The notes beneath the pieces are model-generated. The model was not told where the DNA came from. It searched no databases and saw nothing but the letters and a program-made list of their open reading frames with translations. The position numbers and the translations under genes were made by a program. This document shows, piece after piece, positions 24,169 through 32,644 of a DNA stretch of 37,920 nt; the first letter of the stretch is position 1; every line of letters starts with the position of its first letter. This stretch comes from an uncultured Oribacterium sp. (GTDB lineage Bacteria > Bacillota > Clostridia > Lachnospirales > Lachnospiraceae), in NCBI GenBank assembly GCA_900770445.1, contig CAAGKO010000026.1:1-37920 (forward strand), read 5' to 3'.

Positions 24169-26790
24169 ATGAGAAAGCATTCAGTCCAGAAAATTATGAA
24201 AAAAACGGCGGCTTACACAGTGCTTTTAAGCTGCCTTACCACAAATATCCTGGTCGCACCGATGACGGCGTATGCCGGCCAGGCGACCGCAGATGTCGAT
24301 GAGACCCTGTACCTGAACCTCGACTACTATGGCAACGTCAGTGATGCCAATGTCGTCAAGGGCATCAACTTCAACGGCACGAGCAGCTACACCGATTTCG
24401 GTGACTACCTGAAGATCACGAACATGTCGGATGAGCAGAAGCCGGAGATCAAGAACGGCTCCGTCACCTTCGAGAAGAACAAGAACGGAAAGTTCTTCTT
24501 CCAGGGCGAGTTGAAGCCGGATAAGATCAAGGCACCGTGGACCTTCGACATCACCTACAAGCTGAACGGCGTGGTGACCGATGCCGATCAGATCGCCGGT
24601 GCGTCCGGCCTCGTCGAGATGGACATCGACTGCATGCCGAACAAGAGCGTGTCGAAGTACATGCAGGACAACATGATGCTTTTCGTGGCGATCCCGGTCG
24701 ACATCCAGAAGTGCTACTCGGTCGATGCACCGGAGAGCCAGACCATGACCCTCGGTCAGTACACCGGTATCGTATTCACCGCGCTGCCGGGACAGGAGGG
24801 ACACTTCCAGGTTCGTCTCGGTACCGATAAGTTCGAGTCGGTCGGCGCCATCTTCGCGATGACCCCGGGCACCGTCGGTGCGCTCAATAAGATCAAGGAT
24901 GTCAAGGATATCAAGGATGACTTCCGTGATGATACGAACGCCATGCTCGATGACTTCGACAGCGTCCTCGATGATGTCACCGATGTCAGCGCACAGCTGA
25001 AGATCACGAACCAGATCCTCGAGCAGCTGCAGTCCGGCAAGAATAAGATCCACGGCAACGCGCAGGTCATCTTCGATGGCAATGATGTCGCCATCCAGGA
25101 TCTCCGCGACCTGAACGGCACTCTGACCCCGCTGAACGACGATCTCAAGACCGCACAGTGGATGGTCTATGATGTCAATCAGAACCTGAATACCCTCGAC
25201 TCGGACCTCATGGACTCGAGCGCGAAGCTGAAGAGCCTGAGCACGAAGCTCAAGCGGCTCGGCAGCTCCATGAGCGGCACCAGCATCGACAACCTGCAGA
25301 TTCAGGATATGAAGGGGGATATTGATGAGGTTACCTCCAGCCTGAACAACTTAAATGATCATCTTAATGACTTGACAAGTCAAAAAAATCGCGATGATTT
25401 TAATGCCAGTGCATCGGAGGTTATCACCAATGCAGCACTTAGCCATGTCAAGAATCATACGGATGACGTAACAGATAAGGATGCCGCAGAAGCGGCGAAT
25501 GCAGAAGTAAAGAAGATCCAGAAAGCGGCTAAGATCGTACAGGCAAATCCAAGTACAGATAGCACGGAAGAATACGTACCGGAAATTAAGGATGAATGCA
25601 CGAAGGCAGTAAAAAAAGCTTTTGGAACAGCACAGACGGCGACAGCACCAAAAACGGAGCTTGCTGCTACCGTTATGGCTGCACTTGGGCAGGATCTGCC
25701 AGCAGATCCTGCAACGCGGACATTGGTTGTTGGTGTTGTGACCGGTTTATATAATATGGGTGTTACGGATACTGCGGACATTACAAAGGCGGTAGGTACT
25801 GCACTTGCTGCCGGGCCAAGTGGTATGGCGGAAGCACTGGCACCAACACTTGCAGCATCACCGAATGGAAAGAAAGCCGCAGAAGCAGCTGTACAGGGAT
25901 TTTTATGGCAGAAGACAAAAGAGGCATTCCATGAAAATGAGTCTCAGACAAGTGCATATCTCAAGCATCTGAGTGATCTTACGAAGCTTCAGGAGGATGC
26001 AGAGGCACTGAATAAAACGGCGGTTGGTGACAGTACATCGAAGCTGGCAGATGATGTGAACAGTCTTACTGGTGCATTATCAAAAGTTTTGAACGAGCTT
26101 GCAAATGGTGATAGTGTTGACGAAATGGTCGACTACATCAACAGCGTCACATCGGATCTCAACGAAATCATGGAGAACGGTGGTGCGGTGGCGTTCGATG
26201 CGGCGAAGACGCTGAACACGCTTCGCAGCGTGATCAGCGACATCGATGAGCTGATCGGCATCATGAACGCGTACTATGGTGATGTCCAGAAGACTCTCGA
26301 GGATTCCGAGAATGTACTGACGCAGATTCAGAAGACCTCCGGTGATGCGGCGACGGCGCTTCAGAACCTGAACTCGACGCTTCGCTCCGCAGAGCCTGAC
26401 TTCTCTGCAGCGGCAGACAACTCCTTCAAGGTCGGCCACATGGCGATCGACAACACGAACAAGATCGTCGACGATACGAAGGATTTTAAGTCCACCGGCC
26501 GCAATCTTCGTGATACGATTAATAACAAGCTCGATGAGGAGGAATCAGACAACAACTTCCTGAACATGGATCCGGAGGCGACGAAGGTTTCCCTCACGAG
26601 TGATCAGAACCAGGAGCCGACCTCCATCGCGATCATCTGCCGTTCGGATGAGATTTCGGTCAGCGATGATACGACGAAGACCCTCGATGCGGAGGTTCCG
26701 GATGCATCGACGACCCTCCTCGGCAGAATCAAGGCGGTATTCGTGAAGCTCTGGAACACGGTTCGTTCCCTGCTCGGCATGGACGACTAA
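24169..26790 (+). CDS. Large secreted coiled-coil protein with a foreign-looking middle
   Basis: 873 aa. The signal peptide ends at VAPMTAYA, with cleavage before GQ. A beta-rich domain covers about 40-260. From 270 long helical segments rich in Asp, Asn, Leu and Lys (KLKSLSTKLKRLGSSMSG, SSLNNLNDHLNDLTS) predict a coiled-coil hairpin that returns at about 640-800. Between residues about 381 and 654 (25311-26130) codon use and base composition change sharply, and the segment is Ala-rich. There is no clear C-terminal membrane helix, only a weak amphipathic end (LLGRIKAVFVKLWNTVRSLL). The layout recalls extracellular parts of YhgE/Pip-type proteins that accompany exporters. GGAG lies about ten bases upstream of the ATG at 24169, 13 bases after the exporter. 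Function unknown. Confidence 0.85.
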   Translation: MRKHSVQKIMKKTAAYTVLLSCLTTNILVAPMTAYAGQATADVDETLYLNLDYYGNVSDANVVKGINFNGTSSYTDFGDYLKITNMSDEQKPEIKNGSVTFEKNKNGKFFFQGELKPDKIKAPWTFDITYKLNGVVTDADQIAGASGLVEMDIDCMPNKSVSKYMQDNMMLFVAIPVDIQKCYSVDAPESQTMTLGQYTGIVFTALPGQEGHFQVRLGTDKFESVGAIFAMTPGTVGALNKIKDVKDIKDDFRDDTNAMLDDFDSVLDDVTDVSAQLKITNQILEQLQSGKNKIHGNAQVIFDGNDVAIQDLRDLNGTLTPLNDDLKTAQWMVYDVNQNLNTLDSDLMDSSAKLKSLSTKLKRLGSSMSGTSIDNLQIQDMKGDIDEVTSSLNNLNDHLNDLTSQKNRDDFNASASEVITNAALSHVKNHTDDVTDKDAAEAANAEVKKIQKAAKIVQANPSTDSTEEYVPEIKDECTKAVKKAFGTAQTATAPKTELAATVMAALGQDLPADPATRTLVVGVVTGLYNMGVTDTADITKAVGTALAAGPSGMAEALAPTLAASPNGKKAAEAAVQGFLWQKTKEAFHENESQTSAYLKHLSDLTKLQEDAEALNKTAVGDSTSKLADDVNSLTGALSKVLNELANGDSVDEMVDYINSVTSDLNEIMENGGAVAFDAAKTLNTLRSVISDIDELIGIMNAYYGDVQKTLEDSENVLTQIQKTSGDAATALQNLNSTLRSAEPDFSAAADNSFKVGHMAIDNTNKIVDDTKDFKSTGRNLRDTINNKLDEEESDNNFLNMDPEATKVSLTSDQNQEPTSIAIICRSDEISVSDDTTKTLDAEVPDASTTLLGRIKAVFVKLWNTVRSLLGMDD

Positions 26791-26807
26791 GGCGGAAAGG
26801 AAGCATT

Positions 26808-28127
26808 ATGAAGAAGATACAGAAAACACTGATGATCACCGGTGCGCTCGCAGCACTGATGGCGTCGCCGGCACTGGCGATGATCAAGTCGATCGAGATC
26901 AATGCGGACACGGATTCCATCCCGAGCTACAGCGCGGGTACGGCGTTTTTCCCGGAGTACGAGGTATCGGATGACGACGCAGACGGGCTGACCGTGGCCT
27001 TCTCCCCGGAGGCGAGGTCGGCGATGGGCAGCGGTAATCCGACGATTCCGGCGACCGTGAAGTTCACGATCCAAAGCGACAGCGAGAACCTCGATGATGA
27101 TCTCAAAATCATCGGCACCGGCATTCGCAGTACCTATGTGGATACCGTTTCAGTGGACGGCTCCGAGGCGACAGGTCGCCTGCTGGTCTACCCGTTCTAC
27201 GAGCTGATCGCACCGACCGTGACGATCAATGGCAGCCAGGCGCAGTGGGCCGAGGTGCCGTACGCCGGAAAATACGAGATCGTGACGAGCTATGTGAATA
27301 AGAGCGGAAACGAAACCACGACGCATCATACGACGAAGAACTGCTACTACAGCATCGCGTCAGCGGTGGCCAATGCTTATAACGGTCAGGTCGGTGTCGC
27401 GGTGCGCGCGCTGCCGACGGGCGATGAGGGCTATCAGACGCTCACCGTCGCAAACGGTGGCATCGTGAACGGCGTCGCGAAGTGGGATGCACTAACGGAG
27501 TTTGCAAACCAGTACGAGGTGAAGATCAGCTACACACTGAACGATGGAAAGAAGCAGACCACCCGCTGCAAGACCACGGACACCAGCAAGGATGTCAGCG
27601 CGTATGTGAATTCCGCGGCGAATAACTCGCTCGTGGTGACCGTGCGTGCCCTGCCGAAGCAGAACGACGCGGCCTATTACAATATCGCGACCTCGGAGTG
27701 GGGACGTGCCGGCGGATATACGGCGGACACCTCGGACTATGAAATCGACGACAAGTGGGAATTCCTTTCCAGCTATCAGGCGACGGTCGAAGGCGACTTC
27801 GCGACGAAGCTTCGCGGCAGCGCGGCCCGCTTCGGCACCACGGCCTCGACCGGCAGCCAGGACGGCTCCTGGAACCGTGTCGCCTACCACTGGCAGTACA
27901 TCGTGAACGGTACAGCGTTTAACCAGGGCTGGCGCCAGATCAACGGCAGCTGGTACTACTTCGACCCAGACGGCTACATGCACACCGGCTGGCTCGAGTG
28001 GAACGGTCACCGGTACTACCTCGAGTCGAAGGTCGGCGCGACCTGCGGCACCATGTATACCGGCACACAGCAGATCGGCGGCGCGACCTACAGCTTCGCA
28101 GCCGACGGCATCTGCCTCAATAAATAA
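26808..28127 (+). CDS. Secreted protein with cell-wall-binding repeats
   Basis: 439 aa. The signal peptide MKKIQKTLMITGALAALMAS ends at ALA. Two related domains of about 75 residues follow from 135 to 285: each has a VNG-x-AKW/AQW strand, a KYEI or QYEV strand and a VAVRALP/VTVRALP strand, in the style of fibronectin type III folds. The C-terminus carries choline-binding-type repeats: GWRQINGSWYYFDPDGYMHT, GWLEWNGHRYYLES and GTQQIGGATYSFAADG. Such repeats hold proteins on teichoic acid or other wall polymers. It lies 17 bases after the coiled-coil gene with its own ribosome site and is the last gene before a strong terminator, so it is probably a wall-bound partner of the exporter system. Confidence 0.9.
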   Translation: MKKIQKTLMITGALAALMASPALAMIKSIEINADTDSIPSYSAGTAFFPEYEVSDDDADGLTVAFSPEARSAMGSGNPTIPATVKFTIQSDSENLDDDLKIIGTGIRSTYVDTVSVDGSEATGRLLVYPFYELIAPTVTINGSQAQWAEVPYAGKYEIVTSYVNKSGNETTTHHTTKNCYYSIASAVANAYNGQVGVAVRALPTGDEGYQTLTVANGGIVNGVAKWDALTEFANQYEVKISYTLNDGKKQTTRCKTTDTSKDVSAYVNSAANNSLVVTVRALPKQNDAAYYNIATSEWGRAGGYTADTSDYEIDDKWEFLSSYQATVEGDFATKLRGSAARFGTTASTGSQDGSWNRVAYHWQYIVNGTAFNQGWRQINGSWYYFDPDGYMHTGWLEWNGHRYYLESKVGATCGTMYTGTQQIGGATYSFAADGICLNK

Positions 28128-28145
28128 TTGCATATACGTGAAGTC

Positions 28146-28210
28146 AGGTCCCCGGAGGGGCTGACGGCAGAAGCACTGTACTTCTGCCGTCAGCTCGCCG
28201 GGGACCTTTT
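28146..28210 (+). terminator. Terminator of the exporter operon
   Basis: An outer stem AGGTCCCCGG/CCGGGGACCT (28146-28155, 28198-28207) encloses an inner 13-bp stem (28161-28173 with 28181-28193), ending in TTTT. It is unusually long for a terminator. Confidence 0.88.
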
Positions 28211-28250
28211 GTGAATTCGTGATATAAATATCAGATATGGCAGATTCTGC

Positions 28251-28279
28251 TTAACATTCCTGGGAAACTCCGTTATACT
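28251..28279 (+). promoter_or_regulatory. Promoter of azlCD
   Basis: TTAACA (28251-28256), 17-base spacer, TATACT (28274-28279). The leader to azlC is about 45 bases. Confidence 0.75.
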
Positions 28280-28329
28280 GTTTGTCGACTTTATATGGGG
28301 AGAACAGGCAGGGACGCCTGTAAGAGAAG

Positions 28330-29157
28330 ATGAATAAACAGTGGTTTTCAAAGGGCTTACGCGATGGCATTCCGATCGCGGCGGGATATTTTGCAGTGTC
28401 GTTTGCACTCGGCATCGCGGCGCGGAATGCGGGACTCAACGCGTTTCAGGCGACACTCGCGAGCCTGCTGTGCAACGCCTCCGCGGGTGAGTTCGCAGGC
28501 TTCACGGTGATCGCGAGCAATGCCTCCTACCTCACCATGGCGGTGATCACGGCGATTACGAATGCGCGCTACCTTCTGATGTCGGCGGCACTCTCACAGA
28601 AGCTGCCGGCGGATACGAAGCTCGGTCATCGACTGCTGGTCGGTTTCTGGATCACGGATGAGATCTTCGGTGCCTCTGCGACGGTACCAGGCAAGCTGAA
28701 TCCATTTTATAATTACGGACTCGCGGTGTGCGCACTCAGCTTCTGGGCCCTCGGCACCTGCCTCGGCGTCGTGGTCGGCAACATCCTGCCGGCGAATGTC
28801 GTGAGTGCGCTCGGTGTACTCCTGTACGGCATGTTCCTCGCCATCATCATGCCACCAGCGCGGAAGGATAAGGTCGTACGCCTGCTGGTGGCGGTATCCA
28901 TGCTGCTCAGCTTCATCTTTGCACGTGCGCCATGGATCGCGCAGCTCAGCGATGGCACGCGCATCATCATCCTGACCGTGCTGATCGCCGGTGCCGGCGC
29001 GGTCCTCTTCCCGATTTCCGATGAAGAGGAGAAGGCCCAGGGCGAGGGGGTCGATATCGGCGCGGCAGATATGAAGAGTGCGCTGGATGCAGAAGTGGAG
29101 AAGCTCGAAGAAAATGTGGATAACGTGGTCGCTGCGGGAAAGGAGGACACGAAGTGA
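28330..29157 (+). CDS. azlC: AzlC family branched-chain amino acid exporter subunit
   Basis: 275 aa. AzlC with AzlD exports branched-chain amino acids or analogues such as azaleucine. The N-terminus GLRDGIPIAAGYFAVSFALGIAARNAG and the motif NASAGEFAG, then ITNARYLLMSAALSQKL and GFWITDEIF, are diagnostic. Several membrane helices are visible. The last 40 residues are an extra acidic, helical tail (from PISDEEEKAQG) beyond the usual family end. GAGAAG precedes the ATG at 28330. The stop overlaps the next start. Confidence 0.95.
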   Translation: MNKQWFSKGLRDGIPIAAGYFAVSFALGIAARNAGLNAFQATLASLLCNASAGEFAGFTVIASNASYLTMAVITAITNARYLLMSAALSQKLPADTKLGHRLLVGFWITDEIFGASATVPGKLNPFYNYGLAVCALSFWALGTCLGVVVGNILPANVVSALGVLLYGMFLAIIMPPARKDKVVRLLVAVSMLLSFIFARAPWIAQLSDGTRIIILTVLIAGAGAVLFPISDEEEKAQGEGVDIGAADMKSALDAEVEKLEENVDNVVAAGKEDTK

Positions 29158-29459
29158 TGCATCAGAAATATGTGTATATCTTTATCATGTTCTTCGTGTC
29201 GTTCCTGATCCGTGTGCTGCCGCTGACGCTCATCCGGAAGGAAATCAAGAACCGGACGATCCGCTCGTTCCTCTACTATGTGCCGTACGTGACCCTGGCG
29301 GTCATGACCTTCCCGGCGATCATGGACGCGACCGCGCAGCCGATGGCGGGCCTCGCCTCGCTGTTACTCGGCATGATCATCGCCTGGTTCGGCGGCGGAC
29401 TCTTCCCGACCGCGATCGCCTGCAGCGTGACGGTGTTCGTACTTGAGATGATACTCTGA
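29157..29459 (+). CDS. azlD: AzlD family small transport subunit
   Basis: 100 aa. Three to four hydrophobic helices, with RVLPLTLIRKEIKNRTIRSF and LYYVPYVTLAVMTFPAIMDA, the AzlD pattern. It is translationally coupled to azlC: ATG at 29157 shares a base with the azlC stop (TGATG), and a GTG at 29154 is a possible start; AAGGAGG lies ten bases before the ATG. Confidence 0.94.
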   Translation: MHQKYVYIFIMFFVSFLIRVLPLTLIRKEIKNRTIRSFLYYVPYVTLAVMTFPAIMDATAQPMAGLASLLLGMIIAWFGGGLFPTAIACSVTVFVLEMIL

Positions 29460-29460
29460 T

Positions 29461-29497
29461 AAAAAAAGCCTGCGGAGGGCAGCCTCCGCAGGCTTTT
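29461..29497. terminator. Bidirectional terminator between azlD and rsmI
   Basis: A perfect 15-bp stem, 29464-29478 with 29483-29497, loop GCAG. It has TTTT on the plus strand and seven T on the minus strand, so it ends both convergent units. Confidence 0.95.
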
Positions 29498-29498
29498 A

Positions 29499-30350
29499 TC
29501 AGGTCTTCAGCTCGTTGTAGATGTCACGCTTCGAGACGCCGCGGTCCTTCGCGACGGTCTTCATGGCGTCCTTCTCGCTCATGCCCTGATCGAGGTAGTG
29601 CTGCATATGCTCCGTGAGCGGCATGGCGTTCCAGTTCGCCTGCGCCTCCTCGGTGATAGACTCCGGGGAGCGCCCCTCGATGACGAGCACATACTCGCCG
29701 AGCGGATCCTCCTCCTGATACAGCGCGATGGCACCGCCGAGGGTGGTACGGATCGCTTCCTCATGCTTCTTCGTGAGCTCACGACAGAGGGAGATACGGC
29801 GCTCACTGCCGAGGACATCCGCGAGATCCCGGAGCGTGACACGCAGCTTGTGCGGTGCCTCATAGAGAATCATCGTGCGGGTCTCGGTGCGCAGCTCCTC
29901 GAGGATACGCTGACGCTCCTTCTTATTCGCCTTTTCCGTCGGAAGGAAGGCCTCGAATGCGAAGCGCCGGGTCGGGAGTCCGGAGATGGTGAGGGCGGTG
30001 ACGGCTGCGACCGGTCCCGGCAGCGAGGTGACGGTGATGCCGGCCTCGACGGCCTGACGGACGAGCTCCTCACCCGGATCGGAAACGCAAGGCGTGCCGG
30101 CGTCCGTGATGATCGCGACGTTCTTTCCGGCGAGCATATCCTGCACCAGTGCCCGGGCCTTGTCGTATTTATTGAACTCATGGTACGCCGTCATCGGCGT
30201 TTTGATCTCGAAATGATTTAACAGCTTGATCGAGTTTCGTGTATCCTCCGCGGCGATCACGTCGACGGATTGTAAGCACTTGATCACGCGAAAGGTCATA
30301 TCATCGAGATTACCGATCGGTGTCGCGCATACATACAGTGTTCCTGCCAT
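29499..30350 (-). CDS. rsmI: 16S rRNA (cytidine-2'-O)-methyltransferase
   Basis: 283 aa. RsmI methylates the 2'-O of C1402 in 16S rRNA with SAM. The sequence is classic: GTLYVCATPIGNLDDMTFRV, AAEDTRNSIKLLNHF, TDAGTPCVSDPGEELV, SLPGPVAAVTALTISGLP. The C-terminal extension ends in VSKRDIYNELKT, the usual end of Firmicutes RsmI. GGAGG lies just upstream of the ATG on the minus strand. In Bacillus rsmI follows yabB; here it is inverted and displaced. A structured segment with inverted and direct repeats precedes it. Confidence 0.97.
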   Translation of the reverse strand: MAGTLYVCATPIGNLDDMTFRVIKCLQSVDVIAAEDTRNSIKLLNHFEIKTPMTAYHEFNKYDKARALVQDMLAGKNVAIITDAGTPCVSDPGEELVRQAVEAGITVTSLPGPVAAVTALTISGLPTRRFAFEAFLPTEKANKKERQRILEELRTETRTMILYEAPHKLRVTLRDLADVLGSERRISLCRELTKKHEEAIRTTLGGAIALYQEEDPLGEYVLVIEGRSPESITEEAQANWNAMPLTEHMQHYLDQGMSEKDAMKTVAKDRGVSKRDIYNELKT

Positions 30351-30491
30351 TGTAAACCTCCATAACTGCAGCTTCTTCCGGGACCGTCACGATCCGCGTC
30401 GCGAGAACATGAGCGGTCGACGACATTGGCCGACCGGCATATGCGGCCGGCGTTCCCGGTGGAAGCTGCATCGTTAAGCTCCATTGTAAAC
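30347..30491 (-). repeat. Structured element with inverted and direct repeats upstream of rsmI
   Basis: An 11-bp direct repeat CCATTGTAAAC occurs at 30347-30357 (over the rsmI start) and 30481-30491. The 123 bases between them carry inverted repeats near their ends: TGCAGCTTC (30367-30375) with GAAGCTGCA (30462-30470), then CCGGGA with TCCCGG after two unpaired bases. On the minus strand this folds into a long closing stem with smaller internal hairpins (CCGGC/GCCGG, CGTCG/CGACG), just upstream of the rsmI ribosome site. It could be a small mobile element with a target duplication or a regulatory leader RNA. Confidence 0.6.
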
Positions 30492-30550
30492 GAAACACTT
30501 CTTATAAACTATTAATTTTTTTCGGAATGTTTAAGATTTCAGCACATTAC

Positions 30551-30579
30551 TTGCAAATACAGTAGGGCTCTGCTATATT
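30551..30579 (+). promoter_or_regulatory. Promoter upstream of the lipoprotein gene
   Basis: TTGCAA (30551-30556), 17-base spacer, TATATT (30574-30579) preceded by TGC (extended -10). The leader before the gene at 30709 is about 120 bases and includes a terminator-like hairpin. Confidence 0.75.
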
Positions 30580-30590
30580 ACGAATGATTA

Positions 30591-30616
30591 AAAGGCTCTT
30601 CGGGGCTTTATTTTTT
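30591..30616 (+). terminator. Terminator-like hairpin in the lipoprotein leader
   Basis: AAAG-G-CTC pairs with GGG-CTTT around a TTCG tetraloop (one bulged base), followed by ATTTTTTA. It begins only a few bases after the predicted start point, so it may be an attenuator or a weak terminator. Confidence 0.45.
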
Positions 30617-30708
30617 ACTTACAGAGTATATAAAATCGGTCGCCGGTGCCGCGTATATGCGCATATATCCGCATAGTCACGTACCGGACGATGATGAGGA
30701 GAAAAAAG

Positions 30709-31272
30709 ATGAAGAAACTCATGGCGATGCTTGTCCTGGCAGCGACGATCTGTATGGCGGTTGCAGGATGTGGTAAGAAGGCAGATGATCAGACACAGGA
30801 GACCGTAAAGGCAGCGGAGACCGCGCCGGATGGTTCGGCTGTTACGGAGGCAGCTGCAGAGGTAGAGACGAATGCAGAGAATGGCCTCCCGGCGAATCGT
30901 CAGCCGGATGCGACGGCACCGGTCGTAGATACCGTGATGGTATATGCGATGGTGAACGGCAAGATGTCCCAGGTGATGGATTCCGTAGAGGAGCTCAACG
31001 AGCAGACACTGCTCGATAAGCTGATCGAGCTGGGCACCGTCGCAGAGGGCACGACGCTCGTCAGCTTCGAGAAGGTGGACACCGGTGAGACCGAGATGGC
31101 GGGCCCGGGCGCAGCAGAGGGTCAGGAGACCGTCGCTGTCAAGGATGGTGTGCTGACACTGTCCGGCTTCAAGCCGGGTGAGGGCCTCGATGAGGCGACC
31201 GCAGAGAAGGCTGTAGCCGATACCTACACTGCAAACTTCGAGCTGAACCAGTGCACAGTCACACTTCAGTAA
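30709..31272 (+). CDS. Putative lipoprotein
   Basis: 187 aa. The signal sequence MKKLMAMLVLAATICMAVAG ends in a lipobox AVAGC, so Cys21 is the likely lipidated residue. A Thr/Ala/Glu/Asp-rich spacer runs to about residue 80. The remaining 105 residues (VDTVMVYAMVNGKMSQVMDS, then LLDKLIELGTVAEGTTLVSF) have the alternating pattern of a GerMN-like domain, which is a weak resemblance only. GAGGAG lies eight bases before the ATG. A terminator follows; no operon partner is evident. Confidence 0.88.
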   Translation: MKKLMAMLVLAATICMAVAGCGKKADDQTQETVKAAETAPDGSAVTEAAAEVETNAENGLPANRQPDATAPVVDTVMVYAMVNGKMSQVMDSVEELNEQTLLDKLIELGTVAEGTTLVSFEKVDTGETEMAGPGAAEGQETVAVKDGVLTLSGFKPGEGLDEATAEKAVADTYTANFELNQCTVTLQ

Positions 31273-31289
31273 GACACGAGACGAAAACA

Positions 31290-31315
31290 CCGCAGGGCCT
31301 CCTGCGGCGTTTTTT
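31290..31315 (+). terminator. Terminator of the lipoprotein gene
   Basis: CCGCAGG (31290-31296) pairs with CCTGCGG (31301-31307) around GCCT, with six T at 31310-31315. Confidence 0.9.
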
Positions 31316-31345
31316 CATATTCGGGGACCGATGAGAGGAGGAATC

Positions 31346-32644
31346 ATGAACTTTAAACGTTTGGCAGCCATGGTGCTCAGCGTCGTGATGATGCTCGGGG
31401 CGACAGCGTGGACCGGTGGTACAGAGACATATGCGGCGAGCGTCGTGGGCCGAGGCGTGACGCGGACGGGCAGCCCGGCGGGGGACAATGTCTCCGGCGC
31501 AGGCAGCAGCACCTCCGCGGGCAGTGCCTCGGCCGCAGACAGCGGCGAGCTCCGCGGTGCGTGGTTTTCCTACCTCGACTGGCAGAACATGCCGACGGAT
31601 GAGGCGGGCTTCAAGGCCGCGGCAGATCAGGTGATGTCCGACATCCAGAAGAACGGCATGAATGCGATTTTCTGCCATGTGCACAGCCACTCGGATGCGT
31701 ATTATCCGTCCTCCGTACTTCCGACATCGAAGTTTCTCCCTGGAAATGGCCGATTCGACGCACTCCAGTACATGATCGACAGTGCGCACCGGCACGGTCT
31801 CAGCTTCCATGCGTGGTTCAACCCGTACCGCGTGACGGGCTACCAGATGAAGTGGTCGGATGTGCCGGCGGGCTCCATCGTGAAGCAGTGGTATGCGTCC
31901 GGCAGCCGGAACGTGCTGCTCTTCAACGGCAGCTACTACCTGAACCCGGCCCAGCCGGCGGTGCGTGATCTCGTCGTCTCCTCGATCCGCGAGGTGCTCA
32001 CGAAGTATGCGATCGACGGTGTGCAGTTCGACGACTACTTCTACCCGGACCTCGGAAAGGACGCCGCGACGAACTTCGACTACCCGGAGTACCAGCTCTC
32101 CGGCGGGACAGCGTCGATCACGGAGTGGCGGAGGGCCAATGTCTCGGCCCTCATCGCTGCCGTGTACCAGACCGTGCATGCGGTCCGTCCATCCGCGGTG
32201 TTCGGCGTGAGCCCGGTGGGGCCACTCCGGAATCTGCGAAGTGAGAAGAGTTACTTCGTAGACATTGACACATGGATGAGTCACACGGGCTATGTCGACT
32301 ACGTGCTCCCGCAGATCTACTTCGATTTCGAGCAGAAGACCGGCAGCGGTGCCGCGTCCGATGCCGCGTATGCAACCTGCCTCGACAGCTGGCTGAAGCT
32401 TCGCCAGAAGACCGGCGGGAAGGTGAAGCTCTACATCGGCCTCGCACTCTATAAGTGCGGTACGAACAGCTGGGACGGCAATGCGAAGCCGGAGTGGCTC
32501 CGCCGCAGTGACATCCTCCTCCGGGAGGTGCAGCTCGCACGGCAGAGCGGCCAGGTGAGCGGCTTCGGCATCTATGCGTACCAGAACTTCGATGATGCCG
32601 CGGCACAGGCGGAGCTCGATAACTTAAGGACGGTATTTCAGTGA
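31346..32644 (+). CDS. GHL10-type glycosyl hydrolase-like secreted protein
   Basis: 432 aa. A signal peptide (MNFKRLAAMVLSVVMMLGAT, cleavage near TYAAS) is followed by a Ser/Gly/Ala-rich linker of about 40 residues. The GHL10 (DUF187) domain then starts at ELRGAWFSYLDWQNMP, with NAIFCHVHSHSDAYYPS, LSFHAWFNPYRVTGY, YAIDGVQFDDYFYP, VFGVSPVGPLRN and VDYVLPQIYFDFEQ. The Asp pair in FDDYFYP is the conserved acidic site of this TIM-barrel family. Relatives are thought to act on cell-wall or extracellular polysaccharides; substrate unknown. GAGGAGG precedes the ATG. Its stop overlaps the helicase start. Confidence 0.93.
   Translation: MNFKRLAAMVLSVVMMLGATAWTGGTETYAASVVGRGVTRTGSPAGDNVSGAGSSTSAGSASAADSGELRGAWFSYLDWQNMPTDEAGFKAAADQVMSDIQKNGMNAIFCHVHSHSDAYYPSSVLPTSKFLPGNGRFDALQYMIDSAHRHGLSFHAWFNPYRVTGYQMKWSDVPAGSIVKQWYASGSRNVLLFNGSYYLNPAQPAVRDLVVSSIREVLTKYAIDGVQFDDYFYPDLGKDAATNFDYPEYQLSGGTASITEWRRANVSALIAAVYQTVHAVRPSAVFGVSPVGPLRNLRSEKSYFVDIDTWMSHTGYVDYVLPQIYFDFEQKTGSGAASDAAYATCLDSWLKLRQKTGGKVKLYIGLALYKCGTNSWDGNAKPEWLRRSDILLREVQLARQSGQVSGFGIYAYQNFDDAAAQAELDNLRTVFQ

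Noticed and set aside
25311..26130. Separate inserted gene inside the coiled-coil gene
   Set aside because: The frame is continuous through both edges with no stop or start; it is a composition change within one protein.
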